A stretch of 64,000 nt of DNA from UBA10518 sp022837185 (GTDB taxonomy: Bacteria > Desulfobacterota > Desulfobulbia > Desulfobulbales > Desulfobulbaceae): positions 124,001-188,000 of the forward strand of contig JAVEQK010000003.1 in NCBI GenBank assembly GCA_034007705.1, given 5' to 3'. Made by a program: the position numbers and the translations under genes. Of this stretch, positions 1 to 8,287 are shown piece by piece. Under the pieces are notes generated by a model. It was not told the DNA's origin and searched no databases. It saw only the letters and a list, made by a program, of their open reading frames with translations. Position 1 is the stretch's first letter, and every line of letters starts with the position of its first letter.

Positions 1-97
1 CGTACAGGCTGTGCGCCATCACCAGGGCAAGAATACCGTAGCAGGTCCAGACGACCGTTTTGATTCGTTCGCTCAGGTACTCGATCAACTTGTTCAT
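1..97 (-). CDS. Small membrane protein, N-terminal fragment (partial)
   Basis: This is the start of a gene that continues past the left edge. The 32 visible residues begin MNKLIEYLSERIKTVVWTCY and lead into a hydrophobic stretch (GILALVMAHSLY), so it looks like a short cytoplasmic leader followed by a membrane helix. Its ATG overlaps the stop of the upstream antiporter-like subunit as ATGA, so it belongs to the complex I operon and is probably translationally coupled. The function cannot be told from this fragment; an accessory membrane subunit of the same complex is an inference from position. Confidence 0.7.
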   Translation of the reverse strand, partial: MNKLIEYLSERIKTVVWTCYGILALVMAHSLY

Positions 98-1587
98 CCT
101 GTCACCGCCTTGACAAATTGCATCATAAAGTTGGGGTAGATCCCGATGATGACCGAGACGGTCACCGCGATCAGAATCGGTATCAGCATGGAGAGCGGGG
201 CTTCCCGAATGCCCGCGGCGGCGCCTTCCGGCCTTCTGCCGAAAAAGGCCTTGAAAGTGACCGGGGCGAAATATCCGACATTCAGTACCGTCGAGGCAAT
301 GAGAATCAGCAGTATGCCGATCTGGTGGGCCTCCATGGAGCCGACCAGCAGGTACCATTTGCTGACGAACCCGGCCACCGGCGGGGCGCCGATCATCGAC
401 AGCGAGGCGACGGCAAAGGCGCCGAAGGTAAAGGGCATGGTCCGGCCCAGGCCGCTCATCTCGGAGATATTTTTCTTGTGCGCCGCAACGTAAATGGCGC
501 CGGCGCAGAAGAACAGGGTGATTTTGGAGAAGGCGTGGTTGACGATGTGAATCAGGCCGCCGTCAATGGCATGGGGCGTCAGCAGGGCGACCCCGAGGAT
601 GATGTACGACAGCTGGCTGACCGTGGAATAGGCCAGCCGCGCTTTCAGGTTGTCCTTGCTCAGGGCGATGACCGAGGCCATGATGATGGTGAAGCCGACG
701 AAATAGGCGGTGGGTATGCCGAGGTTGAGCGCGGTCATCGTATCGACCCCGAAGACGTAGAGCATGGTCCTGGTTGTGCAGAATACTCCGACCTTGACCA
801 CGGCCACGGCATGGAGCAGGGCGGAGACCGGGGTCGGGGCGACCATGGCGCCGGGAAGCCAGTGATGGAACGGCATGACGCCGTTTTTGGCGAAGCCGAA
901 AATACAGAAGACATAGAGCATGATGACGATCCACGCCTTGACGTCCCCGGGGATCATGCCGGTGAAGATATTGTGGGGGAAGTCGAGGGTGCCGGCCAGG
1001 ACGTAAATGAGAATCATGGCGGGCAGCAGGAAAAGCTTGGCGGTGGTGGTCAGATAGACGATGTACTTTTTGCCGCCTTCGTAGCCCTCTTCATCCTGAT
1101 GGTGTGCAACCAGGGGGTAGGTGCAGACCGAGACGATTTCGTAGAACAGGTACATGGTGAAGAGGTTGTCCGACAGGGCCACGCCGATGGCCCCGAAGAT
1201 GGCCAGGGCGAAACAGGCGTTGAAGCGGGTCTGGGCGTGTTCCTGCAGCCCCCGCATGTAGCCCATGGAATAGAACACGGCGATCACCCACAGCGAGGAG
1301 GCGACGAGGGCGAAGATCATCGAAAAGCCGTCGGCCCGCAGGGTGATGGACAAGCCGGGCAGAAGCTGAAAGAGCGTATAGACGAATGTTGTGCCGGAGG
1401 TGATCGCCGGCGTAAACGACAGCACCAGCAGGAAGAGCAGGGCCGAGGAGGAAAACGAGACGAATTCCCTGAGGTTGGGATGGTTTTTCAGGGTCATCAC
1501 AACCACGCTGCCGAACAGCGGGATGATGACCGCCAGGAGCAGGTTGGAGTTCGTTACGATATTGGCTGTGCTGGAAACTGGGTCCAT
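94..1587 (-). CDS. Complex I / Mrp-type proton-translocating antiporter subunit (NuoM/N/MrpD-like)
   Basis: A 497-residue, very hydrophobic protein with about 14 predicted membrane segments. It carries the family hallmark around residues 235-270 (FAKNGVMPFHHWLPGAMVAP followed by TPVSALLHAVAVVKVGVF), the conserved channel region of NuoL/M/N and MrpA/D subunits. The family forms the proton-pumping arm of respiratory complex I. It follows nuoK in the same direction by 15 nt, and GAGGAAGAAT gives a good ribosome site for the ATG at 1587. MrpD-like and NuoM/N-like proteins cannot be separated by eye; its place beside nuoK argues for a complex I membrane subunit. Confidence 0.9.
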   Translation of the reverse strand: MDPVSSTANIVTNSNLLLAVIIPLFGSVVVMTLKNHPNLREFVSFSSSALLFLLVLSFTPAITSGTTFVYTLFQLLPGLSITLRADGFSMIFALVASSLWVIAVFYSMGYMRGLQEHAQTRFNACFALAIFGAIGVALSDNLFTMYLFYEIVSVCTYPLVAHHQDEEGYEGGKKYIVYLTTTAKLFLLPAMILIYVLAGTLDFPHNIFTGMIPGDVKAWIVIMLYVFCIFGFAKNGVMPFHHWLPGAMVAPTPVSALLHAVAVVKVGVFCTTRTMLYVFGVDTMTALNLGIPTAYFVGFTIIMASVIALSKDNLKARLAYSTVSQLSYIILGVALLTPHAIDGGLIHIVNHAFSKITLFFCAGAIYVAAHKKNISEMSGLGRTMPFTFGAFAVASLSMIGAPPVAGFVSKWYLLVGSMEAHQIGILLILIASTVLNVGYFAPVTFKAFFGRRPEGAAAGIREAPLSMLIPILIAVTVSVIIGIYPNFMMQFVKAVTG

Positions 1588-1602
1588 ATTCTTCCTCTCG
1601 GG

Positions 1603-1929
1603 TTACCCTTGGAGATCGACCAGATCTTCCGTATCGATGCTTTTATAGTTTCGGTACACGGCAACGACAATACTGACGGCGATGGCTGCTTCCGCCGCGG
1701 CGATGGCCATGATGAACAGGGTGAAAATCTGTCCGACCGCCGGGTCGGGAGCCAGAAACCTGTTGAAGGCCATGAAGTTGACGGATGAACCGGCCAGAAC
1801 CAGTTCCGAGGCAATCAACATGCCGATCAGGGTTCTGCGGGCCACAAGGCCGTAGATTCCGAATCCGAACAGCAGGGCGCCGAGGACCAGGTACGTTCCG
1901 AGGCAGTTGTAGAGGTTGAGGATTGTCAT
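1603..1929 (-). CDS. nuoK: NADH-quinone oxidoreductase subunit K
   Basis: 108 residues with three predicted membrane helices, the usual size and topology for NuoK (MrpC-like). Recognisable family segments are GIYGLVARRTLIGMLIASEL in the first half and FTLFIMAIAAAEAAIAVSIV in the second, with the conserved membrane glutamates of the proton path (one in IASELVLAG, one in AAAEAA). It overlaps nuoJ by four bases (ATGA), indicating coupled translation. It sits in the membrane arm next to NuoJ and the antiporter-like subunits. Confidence 0.95.
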   Translation of the reverse strand: MTILNLYNCLGTYLVLGALLFGFGIYGLVARRTLIGMLIASELVLAGSSVNFMAFNRFLAPDPAVGQIFTLFIMAIAAAEAAIAVSIVVAVYRNYKSIDTEDLVDLQG

Positions 1930-2480
1930 ACTCTGCTCCTTCCCCTTCGTGCCAGCACCAGGGCTCCGATAATGGCAAGAAGGAGGACGATGGAAATCAG
2001 TTCAAAGACCAGGGAATAGGTTGTCAGAAATGCCATGCCCACATGCTCGATGCTTCCCGTTTCCTGGCGGGGAAAAGCGTGCCATTCGGTTTTGAGGCCC
2101 AGGATGGAGAGAGCGGCGAAGAAGATGACGCCGGTGCTGAAGCCGATGGGCCCGGCCAGGACGCCCCCCCGGTAGGTGCCTTTATGGCTTTCCGGGCTGG
2201 CCATCATCACCGCAAAGGCGATCAGGATGCTGACCGCGCCGACGTAGATGAGCATCTGCATCATGGCGACAAAGGGACTCAGCAGAAAGTAGTAGACCCC
2301 GGCCACCCCGGTAAAGGCCACGGCGAGCCCGGCGACGCAGCGAACGAGACGTTTGGAGGTTGTGGCAACGGCCGCGCCGAAAATGACAATGGTGATGGTC
2401 AACAGAAAAATGAGGCCGACAAATCCCTCGGCCGAGAAAAGAGAAGGGCTGGCTGCCGGCTGACAGAATAGGGTCTGCAT
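1926..2480 (-). CDS. nuoJ: NADH-quinone oxidoreductase subunit J
   Basis: 184 residues with five predicted membrane helices. The signature MMQMLIYVGAVSILIAFAVM in the middle is typical of NuoJ, a membrane-arm subunit of complex I involved in coupling quinone reduction to proton transfer. Its start overlaps the nuoI stop by one base and its end overlaps the nuoK start by four bases. The tail (LALARRGRSRV-like, basic) fits a cytoplasmic C-terminus. Confidence 0.93.
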   Translation of the reverse strand: MQTLFCQPAASPSLFSAEGFVGLIFLLTITIVIFGAAVATTSKRLVRCVAGLAVAFTGVAGVYYFLLSPFVAMMQMLIYVGAVSILIAFAVMMASPESHKGTYRGGVLAGPIGFSTGVIFFAALSILGLKTEWHAFPRQETGSIEHVGMAFLTTYSLVFELISIVLLLAIIGALVLARRGRSRV

Positions 2481-2920
2481 CAGCGTTTTTCCTCCAGTCG
2501 TTTGACAAGGTCAAATATATAGTCGCTCTTGTTGGTGCTTGCCAGGTTGTATTCCTTGGAAAACTGAATGGCGTTGAAGTTGCAGCTTTCCACGCAGGAG
2601 CCGCAGAGACTGCACTTGGTAAAATCGAGAATATACTTGGTCAGGACCTTTTTTTTGGAGCCTTCCGGCTTTTCACCTTCAACCGTTATGCACGAGGAGG
2701 GGCAGGCGCGCTGACACATGCCGCAGACCACGCAGTTGCTCCCGCCGGTCTCTTCGTTCCTGGTCAGCTCGATGTGCCCGCGGAACCGTTCCTTCATGAC
2801 CGGAACGAAATGGGGGTACTGCTCGGTGATCACCGGTTTGAAAAATTCCGGCCCCGTGACCTTGAGGCCGATGAAGAGGCTCTTGGTGCCGTACAGTATA
2901 TCGCGCCAATATTCGTTCAT
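2480..2920 (-). CDS. nuoI: NADH-quinone oxidoreductase subunit I (2x[4Fe-4S] ferredoxin)
   Basis: 146 residues with two ferredoxin-type cysteine sets: CVVCGMCQRACP (Cys63, 66, 69, 73) and CSLCGSCVESCN (Cys103, 106, 109, 113). NuoI carries clusters N6a/N6b, which pass electrons towards NuoB in the peripheral arm. The second motif ends in CN instead of the usual CP, a small departure from the ferredoxin pattern that leaves all ligands in place. It overlaps nuoH by four bases. With no nuoE/F/G in the operon, the electron donor to this subunit may be something other than an NADH module. Confidence 0.95.
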   Translation of the reverse strand: MNEYWRDILYGTKSLFIGLKVTGPEFFKPVITEQYPHFVPVMKERFRGHIELTRNEETGGSNCVVCGMCQRACPSSCITVEGEKPEGSKKKVLTKYILDFTKCSLCGSCVESCNFNAIQFSKEYNLASTNKSDYIFDLVKRLEEKR

Positions 2921-3933
2921 ATCAGAATACCTTCAATCTTGATGAAAACGGCCGTCAACAGGAGTATGGCCAGCGAGAAGGGGATCAGGATTTTCCAGGA
3001 CAGGTTGAGGAGCTTGTAGATCTGGGTCCTGGGATAGGTCCACCGGATCCAGATAAAGATAAAAATCAGCAGGTAGATTTTCAGCACGAACCAGAGGACC
3101 CCGGAGGGAATGAAGGGCAGCGGTGAATCCCAGCCGCCGAAGAAAAGAACCGCCGTCAGGCAGGCGCCGACAACGATGTTCAGGTACTCCCCCATCATGA
3201 AGAGGCCGAACCCCATGGAGCCGTACTCGGTCATGTGGCCGGCGACGAGTTCGCTTTCCGCTTCGGCCATGTCAAAGGGCGCCCGGTTGGTCTCGGCGAC
3301 CGAACAGGTAAAAAAGATGAGGAAGGAAATCGGCATGATGACCGCCTGGGCTATGGACTGGCCGGCGATGGGAAAAATATACCAGTTCCAGAAGCCGCCC
3401 TGCTGCTGGAGGGCGATCTCTTCAAGGTTCATCGAGCCGCTGAGCATGACGATGGTAATCACGGTGACCAGCATCGGGATTTCATAGGCGACGTTCTGGG
3501 AGACCGAGCGGGCGGCGGAAATCAGGGAGTACTTGTTATTGGAGGCCCAGCCGCCGAGCAGGATGGCCATCATGCCGATGGAGGCCAGGGCGAAGATCAG
3601 CAGCACCGAAAGTTCGATGGGGCGGGCATGCACGGTGGCGGAAAAGGGAATGGCGACCATCGAGGTGATGGCCGGGATCATGGCCAGGACAGGGGCGACA
3701 CGGAAAAGAATGCCGTCCACCCCCTGCGGCACCAGCAACTGCTTGGTCATCAGTTTGATGCCGTCGGCCAGGGGCTGCAGCAGGCCGAAGGGACCCACTT
3801 CCTTGGGGCCGATCCGCCGCTGGATATGCCCCGCTCCTTTCCGCTCGCACCAGCCGAGCCAGGCGGCGTTGACACCGGCAAACGCCATTACGCCAATCAG
3901 ATAGAGAATCGGGCGCCAGATGCTTGTATCCAT
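2917..3933 (-). CDS. nuoH: NADH-quinone oxidoreductase subunit H
   Basis: 338 residues, eight predicted membrane helices and the normal NuoH length. Family segments include ERKGAGHIQRRIGPKEVGPF near residue 30, the TNRAPFDMAEAESELVAGHM loop near residue 215 and IRWTYPRTQIYKLLNLSWK near the C-terminus. NuoH forms the quinone chamber where the peripheral arm joins the membrane arm. It lies 10 nt downstream of nuoD and overlaps nuoI by four bases. The order D-H-I, with nothing between D and H, shows directly that nuoE, nuoF and nuoG are absent from their usual place. Confidence 0.96.
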   Translation of the reverse strand: MDTSIWRPILYLIGVMAFAGVNAAWLGWCERKGAGHIQRRIGPKEVGPFGLLQPLADGIKLMTKQLLVPQGVDGILFRVAPVLAMIPAITSMVAIPFSATVHARPIELSVLLIFALASIGMMAILLGGWASNNKYSLISAARSVSQNVAYEIPMLVTVITIVMLSGSMNLEEIALQQQGGFWNWYIFPIAGQSIAQAVIMPISFLIFFTCSVAETNRAPFDMAEAESELVAGHMTEYGSMGFGLFMMGEYLNIVVGACLTAVLFFGGWDSPLPFIPSGVLWFVLKIYLLIFIFIWIRWTYPRTQIYKLLNLSWKILIPFSLAILLLTAVFIKIEGILI

Positions 3934-3943
3934 GAGTTTTTCC

Positions 3944-5062
3944 TTATCGATCGATTTCGGGAATGACCAGGTCCAGGCTGCCCATCACCGCCAGGGCATC
4001 GGCCAGCAGCATGCCCTCCGCGATTTCGCCGAAGAGGCTCAGATTGGAGAAGCAGGGCGATCGCAGCTTAAGGCGGTAGGGTTTCTTGTCTCCGTCGCAG
4101 ATCAAACGGCAGCTGAAGGTCCCCTTGGCGGCCTCGACGGCCGCGTAGCAGTCTCCGGCAGGCGGTTTCAACGTTTTCGGCACCTTGGCCTGCACGGGGC
4201 CCCCGGGCAGTTTGTCCAGGCACTGTTCGATGATGCGCAGGGACTGTTCGATTTCATCCATTCTGACCATGTAGCGGGCCATGCTGTCCCCTTCCGGATA
4301 ATGGGGAATGTCAAAATCGAGTTCCGGGTAGATTGAATAGGGCTCGTTCTTGCGCACGTCGTACTCGATGCCGGATCCCCTGAGCACCGGACCGGTGGCG
4401 CCGTATTTGCGGCAGACTTCCGGACTGATGTGGCCGATGTCCCTGAGCCGCTTGATCAGAATGATGTTGCCGGTGACCAGGTCATGATACAGAGAGGGCA
4501 TCCGGGAGCGCAGCCGCTTGATGAACTCGCGGGTCCCGGTGGTGAATTCATCATCGATGTCATTGTACACGCCGCCGAACCGGTAGTAGCAGTAGGTCAG
4601 GCGGGAACCGGTGACATGTTCGAGCAGATCGAGAATCTTTTCGCGGTCGTCGAAGGCGTACAGCAGGGGGGTGAAGCCGCCGAGGTCGAGAAGAAAGGCG
4701 CCCCACCACAGGAGGTGGCTGGATATGCGGTTGAGCTCAACGGTTATGGTCCTGATGTATTCCGCCCTCTCGGGGACCTCGATGCCGGCGGCCCGCTCCA
4801 CGGCCATGCAGTACCCCTGGTTGAAGGACAGGGCGGACAGGTAGTCCATGCGCGGCGTGTTGGGCATGAACTGGGCGAAGGTGCCGTTCTCGGCCATTTT
4901 TTCATGCATTCGATGAATATAGCCCAGCACCGGTTCAGCCTCGACGATATACTCGCCGTCCATGGTCAGCTTGACCCGGAGAACACCGTGGGTGGCCGGA
5001 TGCTGGGGGCCGAGATTGAGGACGAAGGTTTCGTCCGGGGTGCAGAGTATCGGTTCGGTCAT
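3944..5062 (-). CDS. nuoD: NADH-quinone oxidoreductase subunit D (49 kDa)
   Basis: 372 residues, slightly shorter than a typical NuoD because it is a separate, unfused subunit. The N-terminal LNLGPQHPATHGVLRVKL motif and the HRMHEKMAENGTFAQFMPNT segment around residues 50-70 are diagnostic; this region lines the quinone site with NuoB and NuoH. The C-terminus ends LVIPEIDR, the usual NuoD terminus. It overlaps nuoC by four bases. The protein is related to NiFe-hydrogenase large subunits but lacks metal-binding cysteine pairs, as expected. Confidence 0.96.
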   Translation of the reverse strand: MTEPILCTPDETFVLNLGPQHPATHGVLRVKLTMDGEYIVEAEPVLGYIHRMHEKMAENGTFAQFMPNTPRMDYLSALSFNQGYCMAVERAAGIEVPERAEYIRTITVELNRISSHLLWWGAFLLDLGGFTPLLYAFDDREKILDLLEHVTGSRLTYCYYRFGGVYNDIDDEFTTGTREFIKRLRSRMPSLYHDLVTGNIILIKRLRDIGHISPEVCRKYGATGPVLRGSGIEYDVRKNEPYSIYPELDFDIPHYPEGDSMARYMVRMDEIEQSLRIIEQCLDKLPGGPVQAKVPKTLKPPAGDCYAAVEAAKGTFSCRLICDGDKKPYRLKLRSPCFSNLSLFGEIAEGMLLADALAVMGSLDLVIPEIDR

Positions 5063-5793
5063 GGAGTAAAATCCTTCAAGAGTGGATGATAATCGGCGTC
5101 TTCAGGCAGCAGGATAGGAACCAGGTAGGGGTGGCCGATGAACTTGATGCCGAAAAAATCGTGGGTTTCACGCTCGTGCCAGTTGGCGCCGGGGCAGATA
5201 TCCGAAACAGTGGGAATTTCAGGTGCGGACCGGGGCAGCCGGACCCGGACGACCACCCGGCAGAGCGGGCCGTCGGTGCGGGTGAAGTCGTAGTCGACCT
5301 CCATCTGCTCTTCCTTGATCCAGTCCACTCCGGTGACGGATTCCAGGAAAAAACCGGCATCGGTGAGCAGCTGCGCCGTTTCCACCACCTGGTCCGGAGA
5401 GCAGAGCACGTCGAGGTGCACCCCGCGGGCCCTGTAGTCCCTGACCAGGATCCCCGGGGAGCGCTGGCCTTCCGGCTCGATGGAGACGGGCGGATCACCC
5501 TCGGGGTCCATTTCCGGGACCGGCTCCTCCTCGGCCTCGGCCGTCTCTTCGGCGGGGGGAGATTCGGGGGGCAGCGCCTCTTCGGGGGCCTTCTCCCCGG
5601 CTTCGGTTTTCTCTCCCGCTTTCTCCGCGGCCTTGGCAGCCGCCTTGGCCTTGGCTGCTGCTTCCGCCTCGGCTTTGGCCCTGGCGTCGGCTAGGATTTT
5701 GTTCCAGGCGGCAACCTCGGCCTCGGCCTCGGTCGCTTTCTGTTCGGGGAACAGCTCAAGAAGAGCCCATTTGGTTTCACGTATAATGCTCAT
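5059..5793 (-). CDS. nuoC: NADH-quinone oxidoreductase subunit C with a long charged Ala/Glu/Lys/Pro-rich insertion
   Basis: 244 residues. The last ~130 are a normal NuoC core, with the signature HERETHDFFGIKFIGHP at 206-222 and the DYHPLLKDF tail. Before the core, residues about 18-110 form a low-complexity stretch: alternating Ala/Lys/Glu runs (37-75), then Pro/Glu-rich sequence (75-110). It follows a short ordinary-looking start, MSIIRETKWALLELFP. The stretch is likely a flexible or helical linker; I know of no function for it. NuoC is a peripheral-arm subunit that packs on NuoD, and it overlaps nuoD by four bases and follows nuoB by 13 nt. Confidence 0.9.
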   Translation of the reverse strand: MSIIRETKWALLELFPEQKATEAEAEVAAWNKILADARAKAEAEAAAKAKAAAKAAEKAGEKTEAGEKAPEEALPPESPPAEETAEAEEEPVPEMDPEGDPPVSIEPEGQRSPGILVRDYRARGVHLDVLCSPDQVVETAQLLTDAGFFLESVTGVDWIKEEQMEVDYDFTRTDGPLCRVVVRVRLPRSAPEIPTVSDICPGANWHERETHDFFGIKFIGHPYLVPILLPEDADYHPLLKDFTP

Positions 5794-5806
5794 GGATCCA
5801 CCCTGT

Positions 5807-6304
5807 TCAGGTTGGCTCGACCCGCGGCCACCGTCGCTTGCCGGTTATTTTTTCCTCGAGAACGAGGATCCCCTCGATGAGGGCTTCGGGCCGGGGCGGG
5901 CAGCCGGGGATGTAGACATCCACGGGAATGATCTGGTCTGCGCCCTCGACAACGTTGTAATTGCATTCGACCTTGAAGGGACCGCCGGAGATGGCGCAGT
6001 TGCCCATGGCGATGACCCACTTGGGTTCGGACATCTGGTCATACAGGGTCTTGACCGCCGGGGCCATTTTTTTGGTGATGGTCCCGGCCACGATCATGAT
6101 ATCCGACTGGCGGGGGGAGGGGCGGAAGACTTCGGCGCCGAACCGGGCCAGGTCGAAGCGACCAGCTCCGGCGGCCATCATTTCAATGGCGCAGCAGGCG
6201 AGACCGAACGTCATGGGCCAGAGCGAATTTGCCCGGCCGAGCCCCAGCAGTTTGTCCAGTGATGCGAACTGGACTATTGATGTCGGTATTTTTTCCGTTC
6301 CCAC
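5807..6304 (-). CDS. nuoB: NADH-quinone oxidoreductase subunit B (cluster N2)
   Basis: About 165 residues. The four N2 [4Fe-4S] ligands are visible: adjacent cysteines in LACCAIEMM, one in MGNCAISGG and one in PGCPPRPE. N2 is the last cluster before quinone. I place the start at GTG 6304 because AGGAG lies 7 nt upstream. An in-frame ATG at 6325 would add seven residues but has no ribosome site. Either start overlaps the 3' end of nuoA, by 31 or 52 nt. The segment GGPFKVECNYNVV differs from the common GGMFNNYAVV form and adds a nearby cysteine. Confidence 0.94.
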   Translation of the reverse strand: MGTEKIPTSIVQFASLDKLLGLGRANSLWPMTFGLACCAIEMMAAGAGRFDLARFGAEVFRPSPRQSDIMIVAGTITKKMAPAVKTLYDQMSEPKWVIAMGNCAISGGPFKVECNYNVVEGADQIIPVDVYIPGCPPRPEALIEGILVLEEKITGKRRWPRVEPT

Positions 6305-6681
6305 ATGAACACTCCTTTCACCCATGCATAGATCACGGCCAGAGACAGGATGCCGACGAAAATCAGCACCTCGATCAGATCGCGGACCCCAAACTCGGGG
6401 CTGTTGTAGGCAACAGCCACCGGAAACAAAAACAGAACATCTACGTCGAAAGCCAGAAAAATAAGAGCATAGAGGTAATAGACAATACCGAAGCGAATCC
6501 AGGCGTCACCGATGGGCACCATGCCGCATTCGATGAACTGTCCTGTTTTGCCGGCGACATTGCGGGTGTGGGAGGTGGGAGCAAGAAGCTTGGCGATGAT
6601 GATGGGACCTATACCGAACGAGAGGGCTCCGACGAGAAAGATTGCAACGTAGATGATATTCGTCAGGGTCTGCTGATCCAT
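6274..6681 (-). CDS. nuoA: NADH-quinone oxidoreductase subunit A
   Basis: 135 residues with three predicted membrane helices. The conserved IECGMVPIGDAWIRFGIVYY segment around residue 50 and the acidic helix ALIFLAFDVDVLFLFP are typical of NuoA. It is the first gene of the operon, with TTGGAGAAGCAAC before the ATG as a good ribosome site. The leader also contains an unusual pyrimidine-rich tract (see findings), and a promoter with flanking palindromes lies about 60-100 nt upstream. Confidence 0.95.
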   Translation of the reverse strand: MDQQTLTNIIYVAIFLVGALSFGIGPIIIAKLLAPTSHTRNVAGKTGQFIECGMVPIGDAWIRFGIVYYLYALIFLAFDVDVLFLFPVAVAYNSPEFGVRDLIEVLIFVGILSLAVIYAWVKGVFMWERKKYRHQ

Positions 6682-6737
6682 GTTGCTTCTCCAATGTGAA
6701 AGGAGGTGACGGCACTGGCCGTCAAAATTGACAGTAC

Positions 6738-6765
6738 ATTAATGAAATTAAAACCTCTTTGTCAA
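6738..6765 (-). promoter_or_regulatory. Probable sigma-70 promoter of the nuo operon
   Basis: On the minus strand TTGACA (6765-6760) is followed after 16 nt by ATTAAT (6743-6738). This would start transcription about 50 nt before nuoA. A GTCAA-N2-TTGAC inverted repeat (6721-6732) lies at the predicted start site. The assignment rests on consensus match only. Confidence 0.5.
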
Positions 6766-6770
6766 CCGGA

Positions 6771-6786
6771 AATGAAGCTTCATTCA
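6771..6786. promoter_or_regulatory. Palindromic operator candidate upstream of nuoA
   Basis: Bases 6771-6784 form a perfect 14-nt palindrome (AATGAAGCTTCATT), six bases upstream of the -35 hexamer. Bases 6773-6786 (TGAAGCTTCATTCA) also match, except for one base, the TGAATN4ATTCA element upstream of the Fur-family gene and glgP. A transcription factor site is likely; the factor is unknown. Confidence 0.4.
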
Positions 6787-6850
6787 TTTTTTCCATTGGA
6801 ATAACCACAACGTAGAGGTCCGGGGGGCGACTGCAGGGGACGCCCGCGGG

Positions 6851-6870
6851 CCTGATCGTCGGCGATCGGG
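6851..6870. other. Stem-loop in the nuoA / aminotransferase intergenic region
   Basis: CCTGATCG-TCGG-CGATCGGG forms an 8-bp stem with one G-T pair and a 4-nt loop. It lies 30 nt past the aminotransferase stop, so it could end or stabilise that transcript. There is no T-tract, so it is not a classic intrinsic terminator. Confidence 0.35.
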
Positions 6871-6899
6871 TCGTGGAGGAAGGTAGCGTCCGGCCTCGC

Positions 6900-8105
6900 T
6901 CAGCTTAACCGCCCCAGGGCGTCCTTGATCCGCTGCATTCCCTCCTGGATGATTTCCAGGGAGGTGGCGAAGGAAAAACGGATGAATGCATCGGCGCCGA
7001 ACGCGGCCCCCGGCACGCTGGCGACTTTTGCTTCGTCGAGGAAATAGTCGGCGAGGGCAACGGAATCACCGATGACCTTGCCCTGGAACGATCGGCCGTA
7101 ATAGGCGGAGAAGTTGGGAAAAACGTAAAAAGCCCCCCTGGGGTTGACGCAGGTGACCCCGGGGATGGACCGCAGGTCCTCGACAAAGAAGTCCCGGCGG
7201 GGGAGAAAGGCCTGCCGCATGGTCAGGGGGAAGTCCTGGGGGCCGGTCAGGGCGGCGAGAGCTGCGTATTGGGCCGGAGCGCAGGGGTTGGAGGTGGACT
7301 GGCTCTGGATCTTGTTCATCGCCTTGATGACATGCCCGGGTCCGGCGCAGTAGCCGATGCGCCACCCGGTCATGGCGAAGGACTTGGAGACCCCGTTCAG
7401 AACCACTGTCTGCTCCGCGAGCCGGGGGTCGACATCGAGGATGTGGGGAAGCCGGGAATCCAGATAGGTGATGGTTTCGTAGATATCATCGGTGACGACC
7501 AGCCAGCCCCTTTCCAGGGCCATCCGCCCGACCGCCTCCAGGGAGCGCCCGGAGAACAGGCAACCGGCGGGGTTGGAAGGGCTGTTGATGACGATCATCC
7601 TGGTCCGGGCGGTGGCGTAGCGGTCGAGGATGTCCGGATCGAGGTCGAAGTCGTCCTCCTCGCGCAGCGGCACGCTGACCGGGACCCCGCCGGCCAGCTG
7701 CACCATCGGTGGGTAGGACACCCAGTAGGGCGCCGGAATCAGTACTTCGTCGCCGGGGTTGATCACCGCCTGGAAAATATTGTACAGGCCGTGCTTGCCG
7801 CCGCAGCAGACCTGGATCTGCTCGGGGGAGTAGTCCCAGCCATGGTCCGCCTGGAACCGGGCGGCTATCGCCTTGCGCAGTTCAGGGATGCCGGGAACGG
7901 CGGTATATCTCGTGTGGCCGTCGTCGATCGCCTTTTTGCCCGCCTCGCAGATATGCAGCGGCGTGTCGAAGTCCGGTTCTCCGACGCTGAAGTTGAGAAT
8001 GTCGGCGCCGGCGGCCTTCAGGGCCTTGGCCTTGGCGTTGACGGCAAGGGTCGGTGACGGGGCGATCTGGGTTACCCGGCTGGCAAGGGCGATGACGTCA
8101 GGCAT
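6900..8105 (-). CDS. Class I pyridoxal-phosphate aminotransferase (aspartate type)
   Basis: 401 residues covering the full fold-type I aminotransferase. The PLP lysine is K241 in GVSKSFAMTGWRIGY. Other conserved elements are NFSVGEPDFDTP (39-49), the Y-containing RYTAVPGIPELRKAI (67-80), INSPSNPAG (173-181) and the substrate-carboxylate arginine in FIRFSFA near the end. The sequence resembles the I-gamma aspartate/prephenate aminotransferase group of Thermus and bacilli, so the substrate is probably aspartate or a related amino acid, with oxo-acid acceptors. AAGGAAACACC precedes the ATG at 8105. It appears monocistronic. Confidence 0.9.
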   Translation of the reverse strand: MPDVIALASRVTQIAPSPTLAVNAKAKALKAAGADILNFSVGEPDFDTPLHICEAGKKAIDDGHTRYTAVPGIPELRKAIAARFQADHGWDYSPEQIQVCCGGKHGLYNIFQAVINPGDEVLIPAPYWVSYPPMVQLAGGVPVSVPLREEDDFDLDPDILDRYATARTRMIVINSPSNPAGCLFSGRSLEAVGRMALERGWLVVTDDIYETITYLDSRLPHILDVDPRLAEQTVVLNGVSKSFAMTGWRIGYCAGPGHVIKAMNKIQSQSTSNPCAPAQYAALAALTGPQDFPLTMRQAFLPRRDFFVEDLRSIPGVTCVNPRGAFYVFPNFSAYYGRSFQGKVIGDSVALADYFLDEAKVASVPGAAFGADAFIRFSFATSLEIIQEGMQRIKDALGRLS

Positions 8106-8287
8106 GGTGTTTCCTTTTTGAGTTGGCAGAATGCATGAAAGTTGTTTGCCGCAGTACCGTTTCTGCTGTACATGGTTCGGGAGGATTTGGCAATATCAAA
8201 GTAACGCCGGGGTCAACCCGCCGACGGTGACGGAGGCGCGATTGCCGCTGTCCGGAAGCATACCTTTGCAAACAGGAGGATGTGGCC

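Noticed and set aside
6851..6870. Intrinsic terminator for the aminotransferase gene
   Set aside because: The stem is good but no T-tract follows on the minus strand.
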